DNA of 41,531 nt from CAZAGT01 sp964484515 (lineage in GTDB: Bacteria; Desulfobacterota; DSM-4660; Desulfatiglandales; HGW-15): assembly GCA_964484515.1 (NCBI GenBank), contig CAZAGT010000005.1:1-41531 (forward strand), written 5' to 3'. This document shows positions 1-7,870 of the stretch, piece by piece. The position numbers were made by a program, and so were the translations under genes. Position 1 is the stretch's first letter, and each line of letters begins with the position of its first letter. Below the pieces are notes generated by a model. The model was not told the DNA's origin, did no database searches, and was given only the letters and a program-made list of their open reading frames with translations.

Positions 1-1183
1 CCTCCCTGCGGACGCTGGCCCATCCGGTCTCAGCCATCTGTTTCTGCGCCTCATAGGATGTGATGTATCTGAGCAACCAGTAGGCGGCTTCCGGGTTCTT
101 GCTGTCCTTGCTGGGGGCGAAATGGAAGGCCCCGGTGTAGGGTCGAACGCCCGGGACGGTCTTGCAGGCGGCCACGGCTCCCGGGATGTCCTTTCCGACG
201 TCGGTGGACCAGGGCCAGAGCGGCGAATACATAATGGGGACGATGATCGTCTTCCCTCCGACGAAAAAGGCGGTGGCCTGATCCCAGAACGCGTTCTCGC
301 TTCCCGGAGGAGCAAAACGCATCAGCTTCTGATAGTAGTCAAAGGCCCACTCCAGCGACTCCTTGTCCTGATCGGTGATCTTAAACCCTTTCAGCTTGCC
401 GCTTCCATCCCGGACGGGCGAGGCCCAATGGGTTCCCTTGCTCCAGATCATGGTCCCGATCTCATCTTGAACATGCGGGTAACGGCCCGCCATCAAGGAG
501 ACCCCGTAGACATCGTCCTTGAGAGTTTCACCCTTCAGTTGCTCCCCCTGCTTGCGAGTGAAGAATTCGGCCTGGTCGGCCAGCTGTTTCCAGGTATCGG
601 GGGGTGTCAGGGCGTAGCCATACTTCTTCTTGAAGTTCGCTTTTTCTACTGGACTGTCGTAGACGTCTTGGCGGTAGATCGTCATCATGGTGTAGTTGTA
701 GTAGGGGAGTCCGAGCAGTTTACCGCCGGCCGTGGAGCACATCCGCAAGAGGCCCGGATCATGACCCTTGATATCGTCCCTCAGCCCTGCCACGCCGCGG
801 GGGTCATACTTTCGGGCCATGTCCTCAACCGGGTACAGGTAGTCTTCCCATTCGTTGGTCCAGGATGTCTCCGTCACGACGAGGTCATAGGCTCCGGTCC
901 TACCCTGCAACTCCACGATCTCCTTCGAATACAGGGAAGCGAAAACGTGGGACTCCTTGGTGACCTTGATCCCGGTTTTCTGCGCAAACTTCTCGAGGAA
1001 GGGGTAGATGAGATCCGAGCCACCGCCCGCCTCCAGGGCGACATGGATGGGCCGCTTGTTCTTGATCTCCGGTACGTCATCGAGGCCGAACTTCTCTGCT
1101 GCCGTGGCGCTGAAAGCAAGCCCGGCGACAAAGGCAATCACCAGCATCAACGAGAAACCTTTACTCACGGTCTTCGTCTTCAT
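1..1183 (-). CDS. Sugar ABC transporter substrate-binding protein (family 1), C-terminus beyond window
   Basis: The gene is read on the minus strand from ATG at 1183 and stays open for 394 codons to the window edge, so only the extreme C-terminus is missing. The start is fixed by AAGGAGGG about 8 nt upstream. Residues 1-29 form a signal peptide (KTKTVSK basic end, hydrophobic core, AxA-like end). The mature part has the look of family 1 extracellular solute-binding proteins: an N-terminal lobe with the GGGSDLIYPFLEKFAQKTG stretch, a DLVVTETSW segment, and a C-terminal Pro/Trp/Tyr-rich part including GAFHFAPSKDSKNPEAAYW, typical of the group that binds sugars or polyols. It would act in the periplasm and deliver a substrate to an ABC permease, presumably encoded outside the window. 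The nearby DeoR regulator and xylulokinase support a sugar or polyol ligand, but the exact ligand cannot be read. Confidence 0.9.
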   Translation of the reverse strand, partial: MKTKTVSKGFSLMLVIAFVAGLAFSATAAEKFGLDDVPEIKNKRPIHVALEAGGGSDLIYPFLEKFAQKTGIKVTKESHVFASLYSKEIVELQGRTGAYDLVVTETSWTNEWEDYLYPVEDMARKYDPRGVAGLRDDIKGHDPGLLRMCSTAGGKLLGLPYYNYTMMTIYRQDVYDSPVEKANFKKKYGYALTPPDTWKQLADQAEFFTRKQGEQLKGETLKDDVYGVSLMAGRYPHVQDEIGTMIWSKGTHWASPVRDGSGKLKGFKITDQDKESLEWAFDYYQKLMRFAPPGSENAFWDQATAFFVGGKTIIVPIMYSPLWPWSTDVGKDIPGAVAACKTVPGVRPYTGAFHFAPSKDSKNPEAAYWLLRYITSYEAQKQMAETGWASVRRE

Positions 1184-1380
1184 TAAGAATCCCTCCTTTT
1201 TCCTGGGTTTCGGAAGATTGTGATTCTGCGCCGTTAACGGTAGAGTTTGAAAATACCCTGATTGGCTTCCATGATTGACTAGGTGACTTGATGAAGAGTG
1301 GCCGTGAAATCTCTCCATCCGTAATCGGATCAACTTCCCCTGATGGCGAAAAGAACATCGTATGCCTGACAGCTCACGGG

Positions 1381-2106
1381 CTACTCATAGCGGTGGACGA
1401 TCTTGCCCAGCGGTAGGTCACAATCACCAATGCCGTAAAAACCGCCGATGATGCGCTGGGGCTCAAGGATGTACGTCGGATCGATTTCCGAACGCTCGTA
1501 AACCACGGATCCCCGTCCCTTGAAGAATTTCCCCTCTTGGATCCTCAAGTTAATCGGTGTGAGGACCAACTGCCTGAGTGGCGGCTCCCCTTCTTCGGCA
1601 GGCGGGATGTATTTAAGGGAGAAGAGGCCGCCCGTGCTCCAGCCCATTTCTTCCAGTTCGGCCGGAAATTCAGGCACCACCAGCGCCTTGATAATCTGGT
1701 GGTTCAGGCGATTTACCTGCCCCCGCACGGCCTCGTATTCGTCGTGGAGCGAAATCTCGGCCATCTTTTTCTGGTAGCCCCAGATCTCCCGACCGCCGGT
1801 CAATGGAAGATGGGAAGCGACATAAAGAAAGGGTTCATAGTCGCCCTCGACACCGTCGAACTTGACCTGAACGTATAGGGCCGCTTCTCCGAAGACCCCT
1901 TGGGTCGTACCCAGCCTAAACTCGGAAACCCAGGTAATCACTCGGTTTGTGCGGGGCTCAAGCGGCTCGGGGATGACGCGCCTTACGTTTTCGATGTCGG
2001 TCTCATAGACGACACATTGAAACCGGACATCTCTCCATGCCAACGGAGGCTTTCCGTAGAGGTGTGAGACAACTGGGTTTGTGTATGGAAAATCTTCTAC
2101 TTTCAC
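1381..2106 (-). CDS. Acetoacetate decarboxylase (ADC) family protein
   Basis: A 241-residue protein of the acetoacetate decarboxylase superfamily. It carries the family hallmark GGREIWGYQKKMAE, where one of the two adjacent lysines (113/114) corresponds to the Schiff-base lysine of clostridial ADC. Length is normal for the family (about 240-260). The start is taken as GTG at 2106 because AAGGAGGG lies 8 nt upstream; a TTG at 2127 would place the ribosome site inside the gene. Family members include true acetoacetate decarboxylases and related enzymes that act on other keto acids or sugar-derived compounds; the position between a sugar-binding protein gene and a DeoR repressor suggests the latter. 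It is probably co-transcribed with the downstream binding-protein gene, about 200 bp away on the same strand. Confidence 0.85.
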   Translation of the reverse strand: MKVEDFPYTNPVVSHLYGKPPLAWRDVRFQCVVYETDIENVRRVIPEPLEPRTNRVITWVSEFRLGTTQGVFGEAALYVQVKFDGVEGDYEPFLYVASHLPLTGGREIWGYQKKMAEISLHDEYEAVRGQVNRLNHQIIKALVVPEFPAELEEMGWSTGGLFSLKYIPPAEEGEPPLRQLVLTPINLRIQEGKFFKGRGSVVYERSEIDPTYILEPQRIIGGFYGIGDCDLPLGKIVHRYE

Positions 2107-2340
2107 AATCACTCCCTCCTTTCTCAATAAGTTTGGGTTGAGACATTACCCGAATCATGCGGTGAATCAAAACCGTACGGGAGATAGGCGCGGAACGGGT
2201 GAGTCGGCTCTTCTCTGCCCTGCGTGGGCTGAGATCGGCCGTTGGGGCCCTTCACGCGGCTTTTCGAGCAGATCAAACATCACGACCACGTGTCTGCTAC
2301 CAAGCAGCGGGACTTTTTGGAACCAAAGCTTTACGTAGCG

Positions 2341-2369
2341 TACTTAATCAAGCCGAAATGTAAAGTCAA
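2341..2369 (-). promoter_or_regulatory. Candidate sigma-70 promoter for ADC-family gene
   Basis: On the minus strand TTGACT (2369-2364) is followed after 17 nt by TAAGTA (2346-2341). The -35 is good and the -10 is poor. It points toward the ADC-family gene, about 240 bp downstream. Confidence 0.3.
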
Positions 2370-2443
2370 GATATCTGCCGAGGGCCTTATCTATTAAAAA
2401 ATGCTTGGTTTTGCTGCTAAATCACTGCTTGCCAAAACACGCG

Positions 2444-2459
2444 CCATTTTGCAAAACGG
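2444..2459. promoter_or_regulatory. Near-perfect palindrome, possible DeoR operator
   Basis: CCATTTTGCAAAACGG is a 16-bp palindrome with one mismatched pair. Related half-sites GGTTTTGC (2408-2415) and GCCAAAAC (2431-2438) lie beside it. The cluster is upstream of the candidate ADC promoter, where a repressor encoded next door could bind. No second identical copy is seen before the dehydrogenase operon, so the assignment is weak. Confidence 0.25.
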
Positions 2460-2475
2460 ATTGCCCAGAGCGAAG

Positions 2476-3261
2476 TCACTTAGGCGTGGTCACCTTGGCT
2501 ACCTCGTACTTTATGTCGTATTTCCGAAACACCTTTATGAATTTGGGTGATATGCCTGAGTCAGTCACAATAGCGCTCACGTCTTTAAGGGGCATCATAT
2601 TCGTCAAAACGATCCGGCCGAATTTTGAGTGATCCGCTACCACGATGACCTCTTTCACAAGCTTGACCATCTCTTTGACATAGGTGGAGCTGAGGAACTG
2701 ATAGTTGGTGAGGCCCTTCTCTTCGGTAATTCCCCCGGCTCCGATGATGATCTTGGAAGGGTTGAATTCATGAAGGGTCTTGGGAACGGTTGGACCTTCT
2801 ATCGTCCTGTTTGAGAAGTCAACAATCCCACCCAAAACGATCACGGTCACATTCGGTTTGTTTGCCAGCTCGAATAGGATATCGATTCCATTTGTGAGCA
2901 GCGTGATGTGTTTGTTTTCGTCGATATGGCGCGCGACCTGAATGCACGTGGTTCCGTAGGAGAGCACCAAGATGTCACCATCTTGGATGAACTGCTGAGC
3001 CGCAATGCCGATGGCTTCTTTCTCACGCCTGAAAAGCATGCCGCGGTGCTCGTATGAAAAATTGCCTCTCTGTTCCGGCCGCCCGACACAGGAGACGCCT
3101 CCTCGCAATTTCTGTAGGACTCCCTTCGTGGAAAGGTGATTGATGTCTCTTCTCAGAGTGGTAAGGGAGCTTCCCGTAAGACGCAGCAGCTCGTTGATCG
3201 AAATCGGCCCCGATTTCCGGCAGGCATCTAAAATGATTTCGTATCTCTCAAAGGGCAGCAT
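2476..3261 (-). CDS. DeoR-family transcriptional regulator
   Basis: A 261-residue protein with the DeoR/GlpR layout: N-terminal winged helix-turn-helix at about residues 3-57 (ERYEIILDACRK start, SSLTTLRRDINHLSTKG recognition region, KLRGG wing) and a C-terminal sugar-phosphate-sensing domain from about residue 75 (LVLSYGTTC, LLTNGIDI, VIVLGG, IIIGAGGI, VVADHSKFGR). Members normally repress sugar catabolic genes and are released by a phosphorylated sugar. ATG 3261 is the only sensible start, because an in-frame TGA lies 9 nt upstream; the Shine-Dalgarno sequence is weak, which fits low expression of a repressor. It sits between two divergent sugar-related groups and probably controls both; a phosphorylated pentulose made by the xylulokinase would be a logical effector (inference). 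Confidence 0.9.
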   Translation of the reverse strand: MLPFERYEIILDACRKSGPISINELLRLTGSSLTTLRRDINHLSTKGVLQKLRGGVSCVGRPEQRGNFSYEHRGMLFRREKEAIGIAAQQFIQDGDILVLSYGTTCIQVARHIDENKHITLLTNGIDILFELANKPNVTVIVLGGIVDFSNRTIEGPTVPKTLHEFNPSKIIIGAGGITEEKGLTNYQFLSSTYVKEMVKLVKEVIVVADHSKFGRIVLTNMMPLKDVSAIVTDSGISPKFIKVFRKYDIKYEVAKVTTPK

Positions 3262-3907
3262 CGTCGGTCATTGGCGCATTGGAGTTATTAAGAAAGGGCA
3301 ACAATGCCGGGTTCAACAGCACTTCACAAAAAACCATCCAGAGCTACCAAACAACCAATTTATGATCAAAATAGAGTATTACGGAGCATCTAGCAAGTCT
3401 TTTTATGCCTTTAACTGCATTTTGGCGATAAAAATATAAAAGCAAGGTGATTTCAGACGCTTATCTCAGACTTTTTTTCTTGACTTCAAGCTGCAATGGG
3501 GTTAATGAAACCATAAAACTCCAAAAAAAACCAAAAAAATCTTTTTACGTTCAAAATGCCCCTTTGTTGCAAACTTCTCTACAGAGACGCAGTTGACCAC
3601 ATCCTGTCTGCCGGCCTTTAAGGCGGCGCTCGAACGGGAGAGTTCGCTTGGTTTCCTGATGCACGTTTTCGTCTCGGACTCTGAGTGAAAACAGAGGTTC
3701 TCCCTCTCTACGAAAGCTATCGTGGGTCTCGTTACCTTTGGGCTACTCTTCAAAGAACGTGAAGCGTACCCTGACCCTGAAGATTCACCGCGAGGCAAAT
3801 CTGGGCGACGTTTTATAACTCCGCTCTTTGCTGAGCACGTGGTCGCATAGACTCTGATGAAATCAGAGCCGAATAACGGAATCAACGTGATTTCCAGGGA
3901 GGAAAAA
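3262..3907. other. Long divergent intergenic region between DeoR gene and polyol operon
   Basis: About 650 bp without a convincing gene. It contains A/T-rich DNA (3300-3560), a TTGACT at 3480-3485 with only a weak -10 downstream, A-tracts around 3510-3545, and an inverted repeat just before the operon (3852-3868). A minus-strand reading frame (3502-3885) has a low-complexity, Ser/Lys/Arg-rich translation and no ribosome site, so I do not call it. The spacing leaves room for both divergent promoters and operators, but no single strong promoter stands out. Confidence 0.45.
3852..3868. promoter_or_regulatory. Inverted repeat before the polyol operon, possible operator
   Basis: CTCTGAT-GAA-ATCAGAG is a perfect 7-bp inverted repeat with a 3-nt centre, 40 bp before the dehydrogenase start. 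Its TGAAATC core recurs at 3448-3457 (as TGATTTCAGA) and at 1305-1311, ahead of the binding-protein gene. This pattern is what a locus-specific repressor site might look like, but the shared core is short. Confidence 0.35.
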
Positions 3908-4951
3908 ATGAGTGCGAAGATGACGGCCGCTGTTCTTCACGGTCCTGACGATCTGCGGCTGGAGGAGGTGGAGGTACCGAGTCCAAAGGCCGACGAAGCA
4001 CTTGTTCGCGTGAAATCGGTCGGCGTCTGTGGTTCGGACGTGCACTACTACCGTCACGGCCGAATCGGTTCTTTTATTGTTAAGGAACCGATGATACTGG
4101 GCCACGAATGCTCCGGCGAGGTCGTTGCTGTCGGCAACGCGGTCAAGAGTCTGGAGGTGGGGGCCAGGGTCGTCTTTGAGCCCGGTATTCCTTGTCAGAA
4201 GTGCTGGTACTGCCGCAATGGACGGTATACCAAATGCCCGACCATAAAGTTTATGGCTACGCCCCCGGACGATGGCGCCATGGCGGAATATGTGGCTTGG
4301 CCGGCAGATTACCTCTTTGAGATGCCCGGCGACATGTCTTTTCAAGAAGGGGCGCTGGTCGAACCCTTTGCCGTGGGGTTGTATGCGGTCAGACGCAGCG
4401 AGCTTTACCCGGCCGCCAGCGTGGTCGTCTTCGGTTCCGGCCCGATCGGATTGGCAACGCTGGAAGCGGCCAAGGCGCGCGGGGCGGGCCCCGTCATTTT
4501 GGTCGATGTGGTGCCCAATAGACTGGAGCTGGCCAGAGCAATGGGTGCGACCCACACGATTCATGCCGGCCGTGAGAACGTCGTGGAGCGGGTCATGGAA
4601 TTGACCAATGGCGAAGGCGCCCACTTTGTATTTGAAGCCGCCGGCACGGCGAAGACTTTTCAGCAAACCGTCGAGGTGGCTAGAGATGGGGGTTTCGTGG
4701 TCCTTCTCGGCTTGGCTCAGGAACTCCAGATACCCATGCCCATGGTGGAGGCGCTCATCAAGGAAGTCAACTTTGTCACAAGTTTCAGATATAACAATAT
4801 CTTCGAAGAAGCCATCACACTCATGGCCAACAAGCGCGTAAACGTGAAACCAATGATCACCCACGAATACCCCTTTGAGAAAACGCTTGAGGCCTTTGAC
4901 GTCGCTGAAAATGCCAAGGACAAGGCCATCAAGGTCATGATCAACATCTAG
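3908..4951 (+). CDS. Zinc-dependent polyol (sorbitol/xylitol-type) dehydrogenase
   Basis: A 347-residue medium-chain dehydrogenase that would oxidise a polyol to a ketose with NAD(P)+. Catalytic zinc ligands are visible: Cys41 (GVCGSD) and His66-Glu67 (LGHE). The structural zinc lobe keeps all four cysteines: Cys96, Cys99, Cys102 and Cys110. The Rossmann motif is VVVFGSGPIGLATLEAAKARG, truncated here to its key glycines GSGPIG. HYYRHGRIG after the first Cys is characteristic of the sorbitol/xylitol/threonine dehydrogenase branch. ATG 3908 is chosen because AGGGAGGA lies 5-8 nt upstream; an in-frame ATG at 3857 has no ribosome site. It is the first gene of the plus-strand operon. With xylulokinase downstream, xylitol or D-arabitol to D-xylulose is the most economical reaction, but substrate is not proven. 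Confidence 0.9.
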   Translation: MSAKMTAAVLHGPDDLRLEEVEVPSPKADEALVRVKSVGVCGSDVHYYRHGRIGSFIVKEPMILGHECSGEVVAVGNAVKSLEVGARVVFEPGIPCQKCWYCRNGRYTKCPTIKFMATPPDDGAMAEYVAWPADYLFEMPGDMSFQEGALVEPFAVGLYAVRRSELYPAASVVVFGSGPIGLATLEAAKARGAGPVILVDVVPNRLELARAMGATHTIHAGRENVVERVMELTNGEGAHFVFEAAGTAKTFQQTVEVARDGGFVVLLGLAQELQIPMPMVEALIKEVNFVTSFRYNNIFEEAITLMANKRVNVKPMITHEYPFEKTLEAFDVAENAKDKAIKVMINI

Positions 4952-5130
4952 TTTCACCCGCCTTCGCCAGGTTTACCCGGCTTGGGCGGGATGCTTCACT
5001 TCAATAGGGAAGAACTGGCTGTCTCCTTTTAAGATAGCCGTAAGGTCGTTTTACGAAGCAAGAGACTCGGTCTTTATTGACCCCCTCTGCTTCCGAAAAT
5101 AACCCACAATCTGAGAAAAGGAGGGACGTC

Positions 5131-5898
5131 ATGAGTGTGTTCGCACTGTTTGAGCTGAAAGGCGAGACCGCAGTCGTTACGGGTGGCGGCCAGGGGCTTG
5201 GCCGTGAGATTTCGATCGCGTTTGCCGAGGCAGGCGCGGACGTCGTGGTCCTGCAGCGAAATTTGGACGTCGCGGAAAAGACGGCCGAAGACATCCGGAA
5301 ATTGGGAAGAGACGCCATGGCTCTTAAGGTCGACGTGAGCAAGGAGAACGACGTCGAACAAATGGTGAAAACTGTCGTGGACAGATTTGGCAAGATCGAC
5401 ATCTTGGTGAATAATGCCGGGGTTGCGGGGTGGGTAGCTGCCGAGGAGATGTCTCTGGAGGAATGGAACAGGGTCATCGGTATCAATCTAACAGGAGTCT
5501 TTCTAGGTTGTCACCATGTTGGCAAAGAGATGATCAAGCAAAAGAAGGGAAGCATCATCAACATCTCATCGATATCAGGCTTTATCGCCAATCACCCTCA
5601 GAAACAGTGCCACTACAACTCCGCCAAGGGGGGCGTGAACACCCTGACAAAATGTCTGGCCTACGAATGGGCTGAGCACAACGTCCGGGTCAATGCCATC
5701 GCCCCGGGGTTTATCGGGACACCGATGCTGAAAGCGGCGGGTGAGGAGATGCTGAAGACGTGGGCCTCCCTGAACGTCCAAAAACGGATCGGTGACCCGG
5801 CGGAACTCAAGGGTGCCGCGCTGTTCCTGGCCTCCGAGGCGGGCAGCTATCTCACCGGCCAAGTCCTGGTCGCAGACGGGGGGTATATGATCTGGTGA
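5131..5898 (+). CDS. SDR-family dehydrogenase (sugar/polyol type)
   Basis: A 255-residue classical short-chain dehydrogenase. The cofactor motif TGGGQGLG is at residues 17-24, NNAG at 94-97, catalytic Ser147 and Tyr162-x3-Lys166 (YNSAK). The Ser-to-Tyr spacing of 15 and the Q-rich loop before Tyr resemble mannitol/arabitol/gluconate-type SDRs rather than FabG. C-terminus DGGYMIW is typical. ATG 5131 follows AAAGGAGG at an ideal distance; an upstream in-frame TTG at 5077 would include an implausible tail. It lies 179 bp after the zinc dehydrogenase; a short CCCGCC/GGCGGG hairpin (4957-4990) is in the gap but has no T-tract. A second oxidation of the polyol or of a sugar acid is likely. Confidence 0.88.
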   Translation: MSVFALFELKGETAVVTGGGQGLGREISIAFAEAGADVVVLQRNLDVAEKTAEDIRKLGRDAMALKVDVSKENDVEQMVKTVVDRFGKIDILVNNAGVAGWVAAEEMSLEEWNRVIGINLTGVFLGCHHVGKEMIKQKKGSIINISSISGFIANHPQKQCHYNSAKGGVNTLTKCLAYEWAEHNVRVNAIAPGFIGTPMLKAAGEEMLKTWASLNVQKRIGDPAELKGAALFLASEAGSYLTGQVLVADGGYMIW

Positions 5899-5982
5899 CG
5901 TAGGCGTCTCAAGACAATGAGCCATGTCATAATAGCCGGTGCGATAGAACAAGAAAGAGACTTTGTTGGAGGAGGTCCATAG

Positions 5983-6366
5983 ATGAAGTACGTCGTGAAC
6001 ATTGAGGAGATGAAACCGGATGAAGACCAGCGCTCCTTGCGCTATATGGTCAAGGACAGGGCGAGCGAGATCCTCAGGGATACCTATTACCTCATCGACC
6101 CTGAAAGATCTCCTTCCGAGAATCTGACCATGGGGCATACCATCATCTATCCCACGGGGAAAACGACCGGGCATGCCCACGATGACATGGAGGAGGTCTA
6201 CTACATCCTAACCGGCGAGGGCAAAATGGTGGTTGGTGACGATGAGTTTCCCATCAAGGCCGGCGACGCGTTTTACGTGCCCTTCGGTGAGTTCCACGTG
6301 ACCTATAATACGGGTATCCAGCCGATGTCGATTCTGTGGGTCACGGGACGTTCAAAGAAGCGCTGA
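5983..6366 (+). CDS. Single-domain cupin protein
   Basis: A 127-residue cupin. Motif 1 is GKTTGHAHDDMEEVYYILTGEG (key residues Gly, two His in HAH, Glu, Gly) and motif 2 is GDAFYVPFGEFHVTYNTG with His. The three His plus Glu are the usual metal ligands of small cupins. Ribosome site GGAGGAGG is 8 nt before ATG. Related small cupins include sugar isomerases or epimerases, dioxygenases and binding proteins; within this operon a sugar isomerase or lactone-handling role would fit, but sequence alone does not decide. The stop is 11 nt before the next gene, indicating co-transcription. Confidence 0.85.
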   Translation: MKYVVNIEEMKPDEDQRSLRYMVKDRASEILRDTYYLIDPERSPSENLTMGHTIIYPTGKTTGHAHDDMEEVYYILTGEGKMVVGDDEFPIKAGDAFYVPFGEFHVTYNTGIQPMSILWVTGRSKKR

Positions 6367-6377
6367 GGGGGTTTCTA

Positions 6378-7829
6378 ATGGAACACTATTCCATGCTCAT
6401 TGACGGCCAATGGGTCGATGCTGAGAGCGGGGAGACCATGGAGGTCGTCAATCCCGCAGACGAAGAACCCTTTGCCAAGGTACCCAGAGCTTCGGAGGCT
6501 GAAGCCACTAAAGCCCTCGAGGCGGCCCAAAAGGCTTTCCCCTCGTGGGCGGCCCTATCACCGGAGCAACGGGGCGTCCATCTCTGGCGCGCGAGTGATA
6601 TCCTGGAGGAACGGCAAGGGCAGATCGGCCGTCTCATGACGAGGGAACAGGGTAAACCGGTCAAAGAGGCGGTTGGTGAGATCGAAAAGGCGATTGAGAT
6701 GCTTCGCTATTACGCCGAGGAGGGCAAGCGGGCTTACGGGCAGATCATACCGAATGCAAACCCTCAGGACCAGAGCCTAGTAATCAAGCAACCGATCGGT
6801 GTCGTGGCCGCCTTATCGCCGTGGAATTATCCCGTGGAGCTCATCGGGTGGAAGGCGGCGGCGGCCCTCGCGGCTGGTTGTACGATCGTGGCCAAACCAC
6901 CTTCTTTGACGCCTCTCTCCCCCTTGGAGTATTTGCGGTGTCTCCATGACGCCGGGCTCCCTCATGGGGTCATTAACGCCGTCACGGGCCCGGGAGGTTC
7001 CGTGGGCCGTCAACTCGTCAGAAGCCCGATTTCAAGAAAGGTGGCCTTTACGGGCTCCTTGGGAGTCGGCTTGGATATTCAAAGGCAAGTTGAAGACACC
7101 ATTAAGAAAGTCTCGCTGGAACTGGGAGGGCAGTGTCCGCTCATCGTGAGCGCAAACTGCGATCTTGCCAATGCCGTCAAGGGGGCTACCAGGAGATCTT
7201 TTCGAAACATGGGGCAGATCTGTATCGCCATCAACCGGATCTACGTCCAGGAGAAGATCTATGAGGCATTCCTGCAGGACTTCGCACAGGAGACCGGCAA
7301 ACTGGTCGTCGGCAACAGCTTGGAGAAGGAAGATTGCGATCTGGGTCCCATGGCCGGCTCGGATGGGCTCCAAAAAGCCATGTCGCACGTGGATGATGCA
7401 CTTGCCAAAGGGGCCCGCTTGATCTGTGGCGGCAAAAGGCCCGAAGGACCCGAATTCCGCAAGGGTTATTTTCTTGAACCGACCATCCTTGCCGATACGA
7501 ATCACGATATGCTGGTCATGACGGAGGAGACCTTCGGCCCCGTCGTCGGTGTGATGGTGTATCGCGACCTTGACGAGGCGATCGGGCTGGCCAACGCTAC
7601 TCCCTATGGATTGGCGGCCTACGCCTATACGAACGATTTACATGAAATGAACAGGATCTCCAAGGAGCTCGAGGCGGGCAGTGTGGCCGTCAACAACGTG
7701 GACGCGGGGATTATGAACGCGCCTTACGGGGGATGGAAACAGAGCGGGATCGGGCATGAACACGGCCATGAAGGGCTCGAGGAGTACCTCCAGCTCAAAC
7801 ATGTACGTGTTCGTTACAGATCCCCTTGA
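6378..7829 (+). CDS. NAD(P)-dependent aldehyde dehydrogenase
   Basis: A 483-residue ALDH-superfamily enzyme that would oxidise an aldehyde to the carboxylate. Visible hallmarks are PWNYPVE (cofactor pocket), KVAFTGSLGVG, general base Glu248 in LELGG, nucleophile Cys282 in NMGQIC, and ETFGPVV near the C-terminus. Length is normal for the glycolaldehyde/lactaldehyde/succinate-semialdehyde type. ATG 6378 is preferred to an in-frame start at 6336, which overlaps the cupin gene; GAGGGGG precedes 6378. The operon also encodes an AOR, so two different aldehyde-oxidising chemistries (NAD(P)- and ferredoxin-linked) are paired here. Natural substrate is unknown; an aldehyde from polyol or sugar breakdown is likely. 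Confidence 0.9.
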   Translation: MEHYSMLIDGQWVDAESGETMEVVNPADEEPFAKVPRASEAEATKALEAAQKAFPSWAALSPEQRGVHLWRASDILEERQGQIGRLMTREQGKPVKEAVGEIEKAIEMLRYYAEEGKRAYGQIIPNANPQDQSLVIKQPIGVVAALSPWNYPVELIGWKAAAALAAGCTIVAKPPSLTPLSPLEYLRCLHDAGLPHGVINAVTGPGGSVGRQLVRSPISRKVAFTGSLGVGLDIQRQVEDTIKKVSLELGGQCPLIVSANCDLANAVKGATRRSFRNMGQICIAINRIYVQEKIYEAFLQDFAQETGKLVVGNSLEKEDCDLGPMAGSDGLQKAMSHVDDALAKGARLICGGKRPEGPEFRKGYFLEPTILADTNHDMLVMTEETFGPVVGVMVYRDLDEAIGLANATPYGLAAYAYTNDLHEMNRISKELEAGSVAVNNVDAGIMNAPYGGWKQSGIGHEHGHEGLEEYLQLKHVRVRYRSP

Positions 7830-7870
7830 TCCATAGCGGTCAGCTAGACATCGTAAGCGGGAGGGCAAAG

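Larger units (their letters stand above)
2107..2475. other. Intergenic region between DeoR gene and ADC-family gene
   Basis: No convincing coding sequence. It carries the presumed promoter of the minus-strand ADC/binding-protein genes (2341-2369) and, just beyond the DeoR stop codon, a cluster of TTTTGC/GCAAAA-type motifs including the palindrome at 2444-2459. The part between 2128 and 2340 shows nothing else I can name. Confidence 0.5.

Noticed and set aside
122..1186. Plus-strand reading frame of 354 codons
   Set aside because: It is antisense to the sugar-binding protein, which has a signal peptide, ribosome site and family sequence; the plus-strand translation has no domain.
3502..3885. 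Minus-strand frame of 127 codons
   Set aside because: No ribosome site, odd composition and no family resemblance.
3863..4957. Full-length minus-strand frame opposite the zinc dehydrogenase
   Set aside because: Mirror frame caused by codon bias of the real gene; translation is His/Asp-rich with no motif.
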